Source: Apoderus coryli (lineage: Eukaryota > Arthropoda > Insecta > Coleoptera > Attelabidae). From it: a stretch of 64,000 nt of DNA. The stretch's first letter is position 1. Each line of letters starts with the position of its first letter. A program made the position numbers and the translations under genes. Below, piece by piece: positions 27,201-34,700 of the stretch. Under the pieces are notes generated by a model. It was given only the letters and a program-made list of their open reading frames with translations, had not been told where the DNA came from and searched no databases. The stretch covers positions 15,856,442-15,920,441 of the forward strand of contig OU452210.1 in NCBI GenBank assembly GCA_911728435.2, written 5' to 3'.

Positions 27201-28285
27201 TACGTATAATTTGAGAAATTTCAAGATTACAACGATTGTAAACATCAAACTGGAAATCTATTTTTATGAATACTAACACAAGGTGCCATAATTTAAAATT
27301 ATTGGTCAATCAATGTAAAACTTATCTTTGAATTATCTTTTTGTCAGTGAGTCAATATTGATAGATTATTTAAGAGACTTTTGTGATTTCAATTTTAGGT
27401 GCAAAAACAGACTTCATTGTAGACACTGTGAATGCCGGAGCAGGAACTCTCGCAGTAAACATTGATGGACCAAGTAAGGTTTCTATGGACTGCACTGAAG
27501 TCGATGAAGGTTATAAAGTACGCTATACTCCAATTGCCCCTGGAGATTACTATATTAGTATTAAATACAATAATGTACACATTGTTGGATCACCCTTTAA
27601 GGTTACAAGCATAGGTTAGTAACTTTATCATAGGTAGATCATATTATATACATTTTAAAATCATTTTAAACTTTAAGGTGATGCTAAAGTTGTTGACCTT
27701 GGTGGTCAAGAGTCATCTTCAGTGGTAGTTGAAACCGTAGTCAAACAAGGAAAGGCTGCAAATCATAAAGGAGTCATATTGCCACATTTCAAGAGTGATG
27801 CATCTAAAGTGCAATCTAAAGGAATTGGTTTGAAGAAAGCGTATTTGGGTAAACAGAATCAATTTACAGTGTCTGCGCAAGATGCAGGTTAGTTAATTAT
27901 TGCAGATCTATATAAAATGTGTTTGCTGTAGGAATTATTATTTACCAAAAAATAAATATTATTATTGCGTATCAATTTTGCAGTAGCCTTTCCTGGAATA
28001 CATGCGGCTATTACTACACGAAAACGCTTTTTATTATTTGGTTGCTTAAAACTGTGAAATGTAAAAACTTAATAAATTAATCTTTTGCATTGTTTTCTAG
28101 GCCAAAACATCTTGTTCGTGGGAGTTCATGGACCCAAAGGTCCATGTGAAGAAGTGTTCATCAAACATAAAGGGCGCAATCTGTATGATGTGAATTACAT
28201 GGTCAGAGACAGAGGTGAATACCTCATCATAGTAAAATGGGGTGAAGAACATATTCCTGGTTCACCATTCAAAGTCGATGTTTAA
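2840..28285 (+). CDS. filamin (cheerio / filamin-A type), 26-exon gene
   Basis: Filamin crosslinks actin filaments and anchors membrane receptors to the cortical cytoskeleton. I joined these exons: 2840-3239, 6947-7091, 7719-7848, 8133-8338, 8436-8450, 9260-9639, 9747-10079, 10240-10790, 10941-11197, 11260-11501, 11652-12218, 12784-13298, 13397-14014, 14317-14447, 14523-14658, 20587-20677, 22558-22893, 23081-23730, 23838-23946, 24463-24627, 24685-24924, 26270-26463, 26971-27199, 27399-27614, 27678-27887 and 28101-28285. All introns are GT-AG and all phases agree, giving 7251 nt and 2416 aa, close to what I recall for long insect and vertebrate filamins. CH1 covers about residues 49-155 and CH2 about 181-280. 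I then count 22 copies of the GSPF-type motif that closes each Ig-like repeat. The last repeat ([12 protein letters not shown]...[10 protein letters not shown]) resembles the vertebrate C-terminal dimerisation repeat. Two CH domains rather than three argue against the other insect filamin-like gene, jitterbug. Confidence 0.95.
3240..6946. other. filamin intron 1 (3.7 kb)
   Basis: AT-rich intron. One stretch, about 4294-4515 on the plus strand, stays open for roughly 74 codons without an ATG and is discussed as a finding. I recognise nothing else in it. Confidence 0.6.
6947..7091 (+). CDS. filamin exon 2: end of CH1 and inter-CH linker
   Basis: Covers residues 134-182. The frame reads [20 protein letters not shown], the conserved end of a filamin CH1 domain; the usual glycine after IVD is cysteine here. 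The linker contains PVWEGEDD. The acceptor is tttcag and the donor ag|gtgcgt, in phase 2. Confidence 0.93.
7719..7848 (+). CDS. filamin exon 3: first half of CH2
   Basis: Residues 182-225, opening with [15 protein letters not shown] and continuing to [15 protein letters not shown], a standard CH2 signature. The acceptor is atag and the donor gtaagt, in phase 0. Confidence 0.93.
8133..8338 (+). CDS. filamin exon 4: second half of CH2
   Basis: Residues 226-294, from [20 protein letters not shown] through [18 protein letters not shown], the end of CH2 and the start of the rod linker. The donor is gtaagt, in phase 2. Confidence 0.93.
8436..8450 (+). CDS. filamin exon 5: 15-nt microexon
   Basis: Only 15 nt lie between an ATTCAG acceptor and a GTAAGT donor. 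The exon adds IAPP and parts of the flanking codons between CH2 and the first Ig-like repeat. It keeps phase 2 on both sides, so it could be skipped without changing the frame. Its length, phase and clean splice signals support it, but RNA evidence would be decisive. Confidence 0.75.
9260..9639 (+). CDS. filamin exon 6: Ig-like repeat 1 and start of repeat 2
   Basis: Residues 299-426. It opens with [16 protein letters not shown], the usual start of filamin repeat 1, and ends that repeat with KSPFSV. Repeat 2 begins at [12 protein letters not shown]. The acceptor (gatgtag) is weak in pyrimidines; the donor gtgagt is in phase 1. Confidence 0.92.
9747..10079 (+). CDS. filamin exon 7: repeat 2 and start of repeat 3
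   Basis: Residues 426-537, including [13 protein letters not shown] and the closing motif NSPYGV of repeat 2. Repeat 3 begins at [13 protein letters not shown]. The acceptor is ctttcag and the donor g|gtacgg, in phase 1. Confidence 0.92.
10240..10790 (+). CDS. filamin exon 8: rest of repeat 3, repeat 4, start of repeat 5
   Basis: Residues 537-720. Closing motifs KSPFEV and NSPYIS mark two repeats. The [14 protein letters not shown] stretch is the standard filamin DNxDGT core. The donor follows LDVK in phase 0. Confidence 0.93.
10941..11197 (+). CDS. filamin exon 9: repeat 5 and start of repeat 6
   Basis: Residues 721-806. Starts [12 protein letters not shown], closes a repeat with NSPFRIF and opens the next with [15 protein letters not shown]. 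The donor ag|gtatgt is in phase 2. Confidence 0.92.
11260..11501 (+). CDS. filamin exon 10: remainder of repeat 6
   Basis: Residues 806-887, with [19 protein letters not shown] and the diverged closing motif STPVRF. The preceding intron is only 62 nt. The donor a|gtaagt is in phase 1. Confidence 0.92.
11652..12218 (+). CDS. filamin exon 11: repeats 7 and 8
   Basis: Residues 887-1076. Closing motifs are HRPFKL and GSPFQA, with [19 protein letters not shown] between them. It ends at the start of repeat 9 ([10 protein letters not shown]) with donor g|gtaatc, in phase 1. Confidence 0.92.
12784..13298 (+). CDS. filamin exon 12: repeats 9 and 10
   Basis: Residues 1076-1247, from [15 protein letters not shown]. 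It holds GSPFVV and GSPFKV closing motifs and the [17 protein letters not shown] repeat start. The acceptor is ttttttag and the donor gtaaga, in phase 0. Confidence 0.93.
13397..14014 (+). CDS. filamin exon 13: repeats 11 and 12
   Basis: Residues 1248-1453. Two repeat starts ([13 protein letters not shown] and [12 protein letters not shown]) and closing motifs SSPFVA and KAPIPI are visible. Phase 0 on both sides, 618 nt. Confidence 0.93.
14317..14447 (+). CDS. filamin exon 14: first half of repeat 13
   Basis: Residues 1454-1497, beginning [17 protein letters not shown] and ending in SEGGR. The acceptor is a long T-tract plus cag; the donor ag|gtaatt is in phase 2. Confidence 0.9.
14523..14658 (+). 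CDS. filamin exon 15: second half of repeat 13
   Basis: Residues 1497-1542, with the core [21 protein letters not shown] and the diverged end NGFYTFV. The preceding intron is 75 nt; the next is 5.9 kb. The donor is gtaagt, in phase 0. Confidence 0.9.
16848..17316 (-). mobile_element. truncated non-LTR retrotransposon (LINE), RT and C-terminal pieces
   Basis: The minus-strand frame at 17316-17113 carries [21 protein letters not shown], the finger/palm motif of non-LTR reverse transcriptases. It stops soon afterwards. The frame at 17099-16848 then matches the far C-terminus of the same kind of protein ([23 protein letters not shown]). The catalytic YADD segment that should lie between is missing, so the copy is internally deleted and dead. 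Confidence 0.75.
17645..17667. repeat. 23-bp near-perfect palindrome
   Basis: Two 11-bp arms (acatttataat and attataaatgt) are perfect inverted copies around one central base. No element is recognisable around it. Confidence 0.6.
20587..20677 (+). CDS. filamin exon 16: linker before repeat 14
   Basis: Residues 1543-1573. It reads [19 protein letters not shown] and ends [10 protein letters not shown], the spacer type found before the next filamin repeat. It starts in phase 0 after ttttttcag and ends g|gtatgg in phase 1. It is isolated by 5.9-kb and 1.9-kb introns, but the sequence and frame fit. Confidence 0.88.
20678..22557. other. filamin intron 16 (1.9 kb)
   Basis: AT-rich. An ATG-started frame at 21616-21870 (84 codons, + strand) has a coding-like first half but resembles nothing I know, and I do not call it a gene. 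Confidence 0.55.
22558..22893 (+). CDS. filamin exon 17: repeat 14 and start of repeat 15
   Basis: Residues 1573-1685. [18 protein letters not shown] and [17 protein letters not shown] match the repeat following the linker in other filamins. The closing motif is GSPYKF. Repeat 15 starts at [14 protein letters not shown]. The donor g|gtaaga is in phase 1. Confidence 0.93.
23081..23730 (+). CDS. filamin exon 18: repeats 15 to 17
   Basis: Residues 1685-1901, the longest coding exon (650 nt). It holds the closing motifs GSPFNA, NSPFKI and GSPFTV. Between them lies a basic spacer ([17 protein letters not shown]), as in the paired C-terminal repeats of filamins. The donor follows TVK in phase 0. 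Confidence 0.94.
23838..23946 (+). CDS. filamin exon 19: basic spacer of repeat 18
   Basis: Residues 1902-1938. [20 protein letters not shown] is a highly charged insertion followed by [14 protein letters not shown], the first strands of the next repeat. The donor g|gtaaga is in phase 1. Confidence 0.9.
24205..24290. mobile_element. single mariner-like terminal sequence
   Basis: TA-cagggtgggagaatt at 24203-24219 has the TA plus CAGGGTG start of the mariner-type ends seen elsewhere in this window. No matching inverted end is visible nearby, so it may be a truncated element. The right limit is nominal. Confidence 0.3.
24463..24627 (+). CDS. filamin exon 20: repeat 18, middle
   Basis: Residues 1938-1993: [20 protein letters not shown] to [10 protein letters not shown]. 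The donor g|gtaaat is in phase 1. It is followed by a 57-nt intron, the shortest in the gene. Confidence 0.92.
24685..24924 (+). CDS. filamin exon 21: end of repeat 18 and most of repeat 19
   Basis: Residues 1993-2073. [17 protein letters not shown] closes repeat 18. [17 protein letters not shown] and the core [16 protein letters not shown] follow. The donor g|gtaaat is in phase 1. Confidence 0.92.
24925..26269. other. filamin intron 21 (1.3 kb)
   Basis: AT-rich intron. A short GC-rich patch near 26175 is unexplained. I see no exon-like frame. Confidence 0.6.
26270..26463 (+). CDS. filamin exon 22: end of repeat 19 and start of repeat 20
   Basis: Residues 2073-2137. [20 protein letters not shown] closes repeat 19. 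[19 protein letters not shown] opens repeat 20. The donor follows GDLDAK in phase 0. Confidence 0.92.
26971..27199 (+). CDS. filamin exon 23: end of repeat 20 and start of repeat 21
   Basis: Residues 2138-2214, from [17 protein letters not shown] through [19 protein letters not shown] to GSPFSV. The next repeat begins [15 protein letters not shown]. The donor g|gtacgt is in phase 1. Confidence 0.93.
27399..27614 (+). CDS. filamin exon 24: repeat 21
   Basis: Residues 2214-2286: [30 protein letters not shown] and GSPFKV. The donor g|gttagt is in phase 1. The next intron is 63 nt. Confidence 0.92.
27678..27887 (+). CDS. filamin exon 25: hinge and start of the last repeat
   Basis: Residues 2286-2356. 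A non-Ig stretch rich in S, V and K (about 2286-2325) corresponds in place to the vertebrate hinge 2. It is followed by [18 protein letters not shown], the start of the last repeat. The donor g|gttagt is in phase 1. Confidence 0.92.
28101..28285 (+). CDS. filamin exon 26: C-terminal (dimerisation-type) repeat and stop
   Basis: Residues 2356-2416 and [22 protein letters not shown] and [19 protein letters not shown] closely follow the last repeat of known filamins, which mediates dimer formation. The acceptor is ttttctag. Confidence 0.95.
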
Positions 28286-28420
28286 AACTATCAACGAATT
28301 TAACTATGTTTTGAAAATTTAAATTTGTTATTTTATTGGAATATCCATCATAATATTATTTTTTTATTTTATATGTACATAATTTATTATTTTAGTAATT
28401 ACAATATTCTTATTTTATCG

Positions 28421-28426
28421 AATAAA
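28421..28426 (+). terminator. polyadenylation signal of filamin
   Basis: AATAAA lies 136 bases after the filamin stop codon and is the first canonical signal downstream. Another AATAAA follows near 28591, so alternative 3' ends are possible. Confidence 0.6.
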
Positions 28427-29244
28427 GTAACAAAATGTTAAATATAATTTTTTTATTATACAAACAGAAAATTATTGGAATAATAATTAAAATATTGTAA
28501 CTTATTCAGTTATTTTGTATGTTTTTGTGTTACTTTTCGAACGGAATATATTGGCATTAGCATTGCTGAACTTTGTTAGTTTATTATTTGAATAAATATT
28601 TTTCCAATACAGTTGTACCAGTTTCGAAATTTCATTAATTTCACTTAAATTATATTCCTACTACATATAGGCAACTACTTATGTACTTGATGAATTCCAG
28701 TCTAAATAACTTTAGTAAAAATAACAAATATTATGTAATGTGTCATCTTCTAGCGGATTAGTAATAAATTATTAGCCAAATATCTGTACACATCCTGCTT
28801 TCCCGGCGGACTTACTTCTCTTTCCAACATTTCAGTTTCTTCAATGCTACCTTTCGAAAAGTAAGTCACGGATGCATGTGTATGCACAATTTTATCGTCG
28901 GATAAACGGATGCATGTAAACTTAGCTTAAGCCATCTGGTTGTGCTAATTGAATATTTCGAATATTTTTTGTCCAGTAATTTACCACGATACCGCTAGAT
29001 GGTTCCACATTATATGGTTAGTTTATGTTTTAGTGGTTATATAACCACCAATGGTGAGTCGTGGATTGATGAAACAGCCTCCTGGTCTAAGCATATAAGC
29101 GTTTGTATTTGACAAAAATGTCTTGTTTTTAGTTTCTTATATAAAAATACAAGACATATTTATAACCAAACATTTAAATAGCTTTCCATTGGTGCTTTCT
29201 AATAATCACTTGAGCGAGAAATCAGCAATTCTTATTTTCCGCAG
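28427..29244. other. intergenic sequence 3' of filamin
   Basis: No gene recognised. Short pieces such as ccgctagatgg (near 28995) belong to a gcgccatctag-like motif that recurs around 29.6 kb, 30.3 kb and 58.8 kb. Near 28830 a cag acceptor, 25 bases and a gtaagt donor occur in a row, too little to call an exon. Confidence 0.5.
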
Positions 29245-29410
29245 GAAAGTCCGTATTGCTTGTGATCGATTGAGACGATATATTTTCGAACCAAACTGGG
29301 GACGAGCAATAACACCTTTTAGGTGTTATTGGGACGAGTCAATGGTATTTGAAAAGGATGAGACAGTCGAAGATCAAATCACAAGACAAGAATATGAGGT
29401 GCAATATTAA
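29245..29410 (+). CDS. candidate exon of an unidentified gene
   Basis: A strong acceptor (attttccgcag) is followed by 54 open codons to a TAA. The product starts KVRIACDRLRRYIFEPNWG and ends DETVEDQITRQEYEVQY. The acidic, well-mixed composition looks coding against the AT-rich background. I do not recognise the protein and cannot find its upstream exons. It could equally be an old transposon fragment. A perfect 11-bp hairpin lies inside it. Confidence 0.25.
29307..29331. repeat. perfect 11-bp hairpin
   Basis: Arms caataacacct and aggtgttattg are exact inverted copies around a 3-base loop. The hairpin is flanked by a direct ggacgag repeat (29300 and 29332), suggesting a small insertion or local duplication. 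Confidence 0.6.
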
Positions 29411-30051
29411 GTTGAGAGTTTCGAGTTTCGATTTCATACACCAATTCAGTTGCCTACCTTCTAACATTTGACAATTTTGCTTTAGTCATAGATTATTGTC
29501 TTTCGCTTATACTGACAATGGTCATAGCAAATATTATTGAGTGTATTGGACATGCTCAAATCCCTTTCAATTCCAGTGAGATTACAGCCCCATCTATCAT
29601 CAACAAATTGCGATAGAACAGAACTCTATTTAGTTTTTTGTTTTACTTCTAACCATACACTATAGATGGTTCCGGTGGACACCATTTAATATTATATCCT
29701 TGCTATTATTTATGTATGTACTTGACGAGTTGTTAAAAATCCCATTAAATTGATTGACTCTATGTACACACCTACAGCTACACATAGGCGTAACCGTTTA
29801 GGAGGGGGTAGCAAAATAATAAACACGTTTAATGTTGAAATATTCAATCAGTTGGGTACCTACTTACCTACTACCTAGTTCATTTTATTAATTTTGTATT
29901 TTAGAATACAATAAATATTGACTGAAACAAGTCTAGTAAAATAAATATATGTATAATAATATGCTTATTATTACTATTTGGGGATAACTTCACTAATGTT
30001 TCCGAATATTATTTATGTCTCTATCATAAGTAAGAGCTTTAAACGAGCTTG

Positions 30052-30252
30052 CTAGCTTGAATACAAGGAAATCCGCTCAATAGTGTCACTAAACACAATA
30101 TAACAGTTTACGAGCGATCTAGGCGGCAAATAAACCGCCCCGAGTATGCCAGAAGTTCCTCTATCCGACAATATAATGAAAACTGGCTCAATACGGCCAG
30201 AACATCCAATATTAAACAATTCTGTTTTGTAAATAAATGTGTTTGGCGACAT
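30052..30252 (-). mobile_element. LINE endonuclease (APE-type) fragment
   Basis: The minus-strand frame contains RIEPVFIILSDRGTSGILGA directly followed by VYLPPRSLVNCYIVFSDTIE. This is the typical middle of the apurinic-endonuclease domain of jockey-like non-LTR retrotransposons. The GDFN catalytic motif that should follow is not visible, so this is a short broken remnant. Confidence 0.6.
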
Positions 30253-31346
30253 CTAGTTTATGTTGGTAATATACCGAGTGAACAGTAATTCACTATATCG
30301 ACTGCGCGAGGGTCCGCTGACCCCATCATGCACAATTACCAACACCTAGATGCGCCGATATTCCCTTAGCGGGACGCCTACATAAGATACGGGCTTGTTT
30401 AACAAAACAAGACTTAATTTCGAGAGTTTGTGTGTCAACCACTATTCTGTTTTGTCTGAAGGATGAACAGAGCCTAAGCTGTTAATGTTAACAGTTTATA
30501 TATTTGATATTTTGTAATTCTTGGATAATGGTGATACTTAATGGTTGGAAAAAGCAGTCAGTACATATACTGTTAACATATATATCAAATATTTCTAGCC
30601 AATTAAGATTATGGAGTCTTTTCTTTCTCGTTTTTGACAATCGGTCTTACCTACCTTCTAAGACTATTTGGCCAAACTAATTTTCTAATACGGATTAGGT
30701 ATACAGACGAATTTCGAACGCATAATAACGTTTAGACCTAGGGAAGCTGAATAATGATATTTTACTTTAACTTACCTAACCTAACAACACTACCCCTAAA
30801 ATTAAACGTAAATAGGTATTGTAAAAATTGTTTTGTTAGAAAATTTAAACTTAATACAAGCAGTAAAGTAAATTTGTTATAAATTTAATAATAACTCTAG
30901 TAGTTACCTACGTAATTTAAGTCAATGATAACAAACCTATATTTGCATTAAAATATAGTAATAGCGCTGGCTCTGCGTCACAATTAGGTACATTGCGTTC
31001 AATTATCCTCATGCCATATTTTCATAACTCACATTTGATTGTGCAGCTGAGCTACGATCAGTTAATTGCTTAATCCCAAATATGCTTTTATACAGGCAGA
31101 TATACCGATGATAATCGTTCGTAAATAAGCAGGCTGGAATCCGTATTTTGCGCCGCTTAACTAGCGCACCCCCATCATGATCGTTGCCCATTACATGAGC
31201 TTTGGATTGCTTTTGTTAGTTATAATATAATAGCTTTCTGTGTGTTGTCGCGCGTTGACACGTAGTTTACTTGCCATAAAGCACGTTAGCACGCGACTGT
31301 CAAATTGCGCGCGCGAAACAAGGACAGACAAACAGAATATTTAGGT
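30253..31346 (+). promoter_or_regulatory. upstream region of the homeobox gene
   Basis: The 1.1 kb before the homeobox start codon has no recognised gene. The last 110 bases are unusually CpG-rich for this window (cgcgcgttgacacg, attgcgcgcgcg). A tataatataa tract lies at 31221-31230, about 120 bases before the ATG, and could be a TATA-like element. The promoter is inferred from position only. Confidence 0.35.
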
Positions 31347-31716
31347 ATGTCAACATCGGAAAATTATTTGTTATCTTCGCAGGACGAAAGTTCGGACAAA
31401 CCAACGACTTCCAATAATAATAATAATAATAATAATGGAGTGAGTTGTAGTGTTAGTTTTGATCGTTTTTCGTGGCATGAACATGTTTATAGGAAACTGT
31501 CTAACAAACCAACCCCGCATTATATTGAAAACATACTTGGACTTAGCCGTAGACACCAGTATGAACATCAAGATTTCAAACAAAATAGTGTTGTTACACC
31601 GCATATATCGCCGAAAATACCATTTACAAATGTTACAGCTACCACAGATTATAGTTTAAATGAACCCTTGAATTTGTCTGTGAAATATGAACAGAAAAGT
31701 CGGAAAGTTACGAAAG
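31347..31716 (+). CDS. homeobox gene exon 1
   Basis: Residues 1-124. I chose the ATG at 31347 ([16 protein letters not shown]). The frame is open further upstream, but only from a non-ATG codon in the CpG-rich leader. It includes eight asparagines (23-30), the eh1-like HYIENILGL, and EPLNLSVK near the end. The donor g|gtttgt is suboptimal and in phase 1, matching both the cassette exon and the next exon. Confidence 0.85.
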
Positions 31717-34700
31717 GTTTGTATAAAATAATTTTGAAGAATTGCGCAGTTTTTTCATTTCCTTTACGTTTTCATACTCATCTACGTAGGTATGTCAAAT
31801 AATTCTGATATCAACAAGTAGTTAAAGGATGAAGGAAATGTTTTCGACGGTTTGGCGCAACGCAACGAAAGATTAAAATGTGTAGGTAATTACATGTTAT
31901 TTTTCATTAACTACATGAGAAGAAGTCTTACGCGCCTAAGTCACAAAATTTCTAAAAATTTAATAATAACCCAAGGAAACGCTACAAATTGCCCTTGTAA
32001 CATGTCGGCAGTCTTTCCTATTGTTTATTTGTAAATATAAATCAAAACATTTTCTGCGACTAGATGTTGATTCGAAAATGGACATTTTACATACAAATTT
32101 TGGATAGAGGAAACAATAATATAAAATTAATACTTAAAGTTTCTTAATGATGGTCGGTCGAGATTCACGAGATACTGTCAAGTTGAAACCAACTTCAGCC
32201 AATATGGCCAAATTTTTTGATTAATTTCTAATTTTTCAAATAAAACAAAAATATCTATTTCTTACATTGAAACTGATACATGAATACCTCAAATCTAACT
32301 CAACGGCTTTTCCAACATTTTCTTAATAATAATGATTAAAACTAGTTCATTATTCAAGTAAGTATAAGAGTCAAGAACTTATAATATAAAAACTTAACTT
32401 ATTTGATAAATTTTATGCTTTATTTGACTCTGCAAAAATACTTCCAAAAAATTTTATAAAAAAATCGCCACAAATGTACCTAGTTAGATAGATTCTTTGT
32501 CAAAATGCACCATAATAATATATTATGCTGACTGCTAACAGTCCATCATTCATATCGGCGCGGCGGAATCGAATAATTTGAGAATGACTATTTTCGAAGA
32601 GAGAGTTTGCAAGAGACAAATAATTTATTTGCAAACTGCTTTTCGTTATAATACCGATATTGATAGTTTTAACTATTAGCAAAACATGTTTTTTATTCTT
32701 GGTTAATTTTCTTGAATTTTAGAGTGAATAACTTGTACCTATGATATTTTTATAATAAATATTAGATATGTTTATAATTAAATGTGAGAAACATTAATAT
32801 TAATTATAAGATATAGATAAAATAACTTTATATGCATCGAAATATTACAATTCGCCGTGAGAAAAACTATAGAATACAGACAAACAGGACGCATAGTGGT
32901 TTGTGGTGGATACGTTTTAAGATAGCTAGGTGTAAAACATGAAAAATAGTTATTTATTTTTATTAAATATATTATGTAGATATATATATCTTAAATTATT
33001 AGATAAATCATTTTTGGTTATAGATTTTATATAATGTCTGGTCCTAATTGAGGAGGGAAACTTAATTTTCACTAGTTTTGTTGTTGTTTTGTTATTAACT
33101 GCAATCGCTGCTGTATTAGCTGTATATTTTATTTTCAAACCACCCAAAAATTAGGCAGAATAATGATTGTTTGAAGTTTTAATTTTAAAACGATAATGCA
33201 CCATGAGGGTTAATAGCGCCGCTACGTCTACATCATTTTTTTTAAATTTATTGAGTTTTAATTCTGTAATTATAAATTTTAATTTTAAAATGTTTGATTA
33301 AACAAATAACATCATGCCTGTGCTGCTCAGTGGTCTAGACTTGTGTTTAAAGAGGTCAAACTTCTCTCATTTTTCGTGTACTTCCGTGGTACTTATCACA
33401 GTCTAAAGATATTGTATCTTTACTTGTGTGTAGTTAGGCTGTGTTTCTACTATTAAGTTCCTGAGTATTAATGATACCTAATTGCAAACTTTTAACTATT
33501 AATATAAAAGTGTATTAGAAAACAGAAGTTATTATAATTCAACAAGAATATATCTACTTATTAAACAGTATTGTGAAAAAAAAGCAGAAAAAGTAATTAA
33601 TAAACATTAATTATAACAATTTTGTTTAGTTATAATATAAAGTTAAACCAAATTATTATGTCGATTGTGGGAAACAAAGAAACAGCTTATGATATTCGAT
33701 AAATTTTTAAAAGTACTTGCCCTCTAGAAGATGGAAGGAATCAGTTATTGGCACGTAAAAAAATAATATATTGATAAAGTTTGATCTTTCCAGAGAAAAA
33801 CTAAAAAAAACATTTTCGGAAATTACGCTCAACCAGTGCCATTTTAGATCTACAATAATTAGAGTTAAAATTTAATTTCTGCGGGTACTTCTATCTATAA
33901 TAAAAGTCATTATCTGATGCAATACGCCACTTCAGTAGAATATTTAAAATATTAGACAATTAAGAGCAAAAAATTATTTATTATGCATACCTAATTATAA
34001 AACGTTTTACGTAAGGACTTTGCACAACCGTTCTGAATACTAATTTGCGTGAAATATTCCGGTAAAGAGCACCAAAAAAATCCTTGTACAAGAAATGTCT
34101 GAAAAGGGAAAGGGTCTGACTTATTGATTAACTTTTATTATCCAATTACTTAAAACGTTTCATCGCGTGCTTTCTTTGCGTATGAAACTTGATGGATATG
34201 TTATTAAACTGTTAGGTATTATATAAGTAGTCTAACTTTTAAAAATGCTCTGAAGTGAACACACTTTATTTATAGGAACATTAATGTGTTCATAATATAA
34301 ATTATTTGGAATTGATTCGGTTTAACGTGAAATAGAGAAACAATAGGAAGGATAAATATTTAAAAACTATTCCAAGAAATTGCAACTGTATTATTTACTC
34401 TATGCAAAATGACATACAGTCGTTGGTATAATAGGTACTTCTAAATACTAATTCACTTTTAGGTAATTCATTAATTTACTCATTCATTTCTTACTACTAG
34501 CAGTAATTTTAAATAAGCAAATAATCAATTCCACCGAGAGAAAAAGGAAAGAGATTACGATTAACACGTCATTAAAAAGATCGACGTTATATCTTTCAGG
34601 AACGACTTCATTGGGTAATGAATCTACAGTTGTAAATTCCATCACAAGAATGTTGAGGTTCTGGTTGTCCGAATATGAGCAGCGGATGCGAGTCCTCGGA

